From positions 9,270 through 16,906 of the forward strand of contig DORI01000175.1 in the NCBI GenBank assembly GCA_003512365.1: DNA of 7,637 nucleotides, in the 5' to 3' direction. Position numbers and translations under genes: made by a program. Each line of letters opens with the position of its first letter. Position 1 is the stretch's first letter. This document shows, one piece after another, positions 5,863 through 7,637 of this stretch. This DNA is from Crocinitomicaceae bacterium. Lineage in GTDB: Bacteria > Bacteroidota > Bacteroidia > Flavobacteriales_D > Crocinitomicaceae. The notes below the pieces were generated by a model, which searched no databases, was not told the DNA's origin, and was given only the letters and a program-made list of their open reading frames with translations.

Positions 5863-7637
5863 CTACTCTACCGTCACCGATTTCGCTAAATTACGTGGCT
5901 GATCCACGTTGCATCCGCGCATTACGGCGATATGGTAAGAAAGTAACTGAAGTGGAACGGTAGCTACAAGCGGAGCCAAATGGTCATTTACTTCCGGGAT
6001 TGCTATGACATCATCGGCCATTGCTTCCACTTGTTCGTCGCCCTCAGTAACTATAGCGATGATTTTTCCTTTTCTTGCTTTTACTTCCTGAATATTCGAG
6101 ACGACTTTCTCATAGGAATTCCCTTTTGTAGCGATCACAAAAACAGGCATGTTTTCGTCAATTAATGCGATAGGTCCGTGTTTCATTTCTGCTGCTGGGT
6201 AACCCTCTGCGTGTATGTAGGAAATCTCTTTCAGCTTCAATGCTCCTTCCAAGGCAACAGGGAATAAGTTTCCTCTTCCTAAGTAGAGTGCATTGTTCGC
6301 ATCCTTGTATTTTGCTGCAATTTTTTCAATGTGTGCATTCGTAGCCAACACTTTTTTTACCAATTCTGGTAGCGTTTCCAATTCTGTCAATAAGCGTTGA
6401 AAATCCCATTCACTGATAGTACCTTTTTTTCTTCCTAGTGATAGCGCCATCAACGTAAGTATGGTAACTTGAGCTGTGAAGGCTTTGGTAGAAGCCACTC
6501 CAATTTCGGGACCGGCATGTGTGTAGGAACCTCCATGTGTGGCACGTGAAATAGATGATCCCACGACATTACAGATGCCTAAAACTGTTGCCCCTTTTGA
6601 TTTTGCTAACTCTATAGCGGCAAGTGTATCAGCTGTCTCTCCGGACTGTGAAATCGCAATGACAACATCATTTTCTGTTAAAATAGGATTTCTGTACCTA
6701 AACTCACTGGCATATTCCACTTCAACATTAATTCTCGCCAAGTCTTCAATTAAGTATTCTCCCACAAGTCCTGCATGCCAAGAGGTACCGCAAGCTACAA
6801 AAATAAGGCGATTTGCCTGAATCATTTTCTGTTCGTATGCACGCACACCACCCAAAGAAACCCATCCATCTGTAGCATTCAATCTTCCCCTAAAGCAATC
6901 GTGGATTGACCGCGGTTGTTCGTGAATTTCCTTTAACATGAAATGCTCGTAACCACTTTTTTCCAATGCTTCTAACTCTAATTCTAATTTTTGGATATAC
7001 GGTGTCTTTTGTTGATCCTTGATATTGAATAGTTTAAATCCTGATTCTAAGTCGATGACTGCAATTTCTTCGTCGTCGAGGTAAACAACATCTTTGGTGT
7101 ATTCTACGATAGGTGTGGCATCGGAGGCTAAATAAAAATCACCTTCTGTGCCCATTCCAACAACAAGTGGACTACTTTTGCGAGCAGCAACTAAGCGATT
7201 CGGAAAATTCTTAGAAATTGCAACAATGGCATAAGCCCCCACTACGTGATTCAAGGCGATGCGCAGCGCTTCTCCAAACCAAACACCTTCCTTTTTAGAA
7301 ATATGATCGACAAGATGCACCAATACTTCGGTGTCTGTTTCGCTCAGAAAGCTATATCCTTCGTTGATTAATTCTTTTTTCAGAATATCGTAGTTCTCAA
7401 TAATTCCATTGTGAATTAACGCAATCGAACCATCCATTGAATAATGTGGATGTGCATTGACGTCATTTGGAAGTCCATGGGTCGCCCAACGTGTATGGCC
7501 TATTCCAGCATTACCTTTCACATCAAACTGAGCGGCATATTCTTCTAAGACTGAAACTTTACCAGCGCGCTTAAAAATATTAAGGTTTTCATCGTGCAAC
7601 AAAGCCACTCCAGCACTGTCGTAACCGCGGTATTCTA
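5863..7637 (-). CDS. glmS: Glutamine:fructose-6-phosphate aminotransferase, isomerizing (5' end outside window)
   Basis: Converts fructose-6-phosphate and glutamine to glucosamine-6-phosphate and glutamate in the cytoplasm, the first step to UDP-GlcNAc for peptidoglycan and glycans. The frame is open to the right edge, giving 590 visible residues beginning EYRGYDSAG, the conserved segment near residue 24 of E. coli GlmS; about 24 codons including the catalytic N-terminal cysteine are therefore outside. The glutaminase domain shows HTRWATHG (visible 47-54), NAHPH, HNGIIENY and SETDTEV. The first SIS domain has CGTS (282-285), SQSGETADT (329-337) and EIGVASTKAF (377-386). The second has KEISYIHAE (469-477) and KHGPIALID (485-493). 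The glutamate, histidine and lysine matching E. coli E488, H504 and K603 are at visible 470, 486 and 585, with identical spacing. The C-terminus DQPRNLAKSVTVE is canonical. It appears fully functional. An internal GTG at 7608 lies within the conserved motif region and is not the start. Confidence 0.98.
   Translation of the reverse strand, partial: EYRGYDSAGVALLHDENLNIFKRAGKVSVLEEYAAQFDVKGNAGIGHTRWATHGLPNDVNAHPHYSMDGSIALIHNGIIENYDILKKELINEGYSFLSETDTEVLVHLVDHISKKEGVWFGEALRIALNHVVGAYAIVAISKNFPNRLVAARKSSPLVVGMGTEGDFYLASDATPIVEYTKDVVYLDDEEIAVIDLESGFKLFNIKDQQKTPYIQKLELELEALEKSGYEHFMLKEIHEQPRSIHDCFRGRLNATDGWVSLGGVRAYEQKMIQANRLIFVACGTSWHAGLVGEYLIEDLARINVEVEYASEFRYRNPILTENDVVIAISQSGETADTLAAIELAKSKGATVLGICNVVGSSISRATHGGSYTHAGPEIGVASTKAFTAQVTILTLMALSLGRKKGTISEWDFQRLLTELETLPELVKKVLATNAHIEKIAAKYKDANNALYLGRGNLFPVALEGALKLKEISYIHAEGYPAAEMKHGPIALIDENMPVFVIATKGNSYEKVVSNIQEVKARKGKIIAIVTEGDEQVEAMADDVIAIPEVNDHLAPLVATVPLQLLSYHIAVMRGCNVDQPRNLAKSVTVE

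Noticed and set aside
6539..6820. Plus-strand open frame of 93 codons opposite glmS
   Set aside because: Shadow of the conserved first SIS-domain coding region; no independent evidence for a gene.
5863..7608. A 581-codon version of glmS starting at GTG 7608
   Set aside because: The frame stays open to the window edge and encodes the conserved EYRGYDSAG segment upstream of that GTG, so the gene is truncated by the window rather than started internally.

Overview
The window looks like a chromosomal segment from a Bacteroidota bacterium, most likely a member of the Flavobacteriales (inference). The evidence is a type B C-terminal sorting domain of the type IX secretion system (T9SS), a PorP/SprF-family outer-membrane protein, a PD40-propeller envelope protein, AT-rich DNA and no clear Shine-Dalgarno sequences. 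All four genes lie on the minus strand, so reading order runs from high to low coordinates.

Layout: (1) 7637-5863, glmS (glutamine:fructose-6-phosphate aminotransferase), whose N-terminal codons lie beyond the right edge. (2) 5862-5672, a 191-bp AT-rich intergenic gap holding a weak hairpin and two weak Bacteroidota-type promoter candidates. (3) 5671-2522, a 1049-residue secreted multidomain adhesin-like protein: signal peptide, a run of PKD/Ig-like domains, two SprB-type repeats and a type B sorting domain. (4) 2516-1608, a 302-residue PorP/SprF-family protein, starting 5 bp after the stop of the adhesin gene. (5) 1589-1, the first 529 residues of a periplasmic or envelope protein with a helical TPR-like region, a PD40 propeller and the beginning of a beta-sandwich region. 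It starts 18 bp after the PorP/SprF stop and runs off the left edge.

Genes 3 to 5 read as one operon: a T9SS cargo protein, the SprF-like partner expected to export or anchor type B cargo, and a PorE/OmpA-like protein that may tie the assembly to the cell wall. The cargo-SprF pairing is a known arrangement (SprB/SprF in Flavobacterium johnsoniae). Treating the third gene as part of a dedicated module is inference. glmS makes glucosamine-6-phosphate for cell-wall and glycan precursors and is probably a separate transcription unit. I see no RNA genes, CRISPR arrays, insertion sequences or attachment sites.
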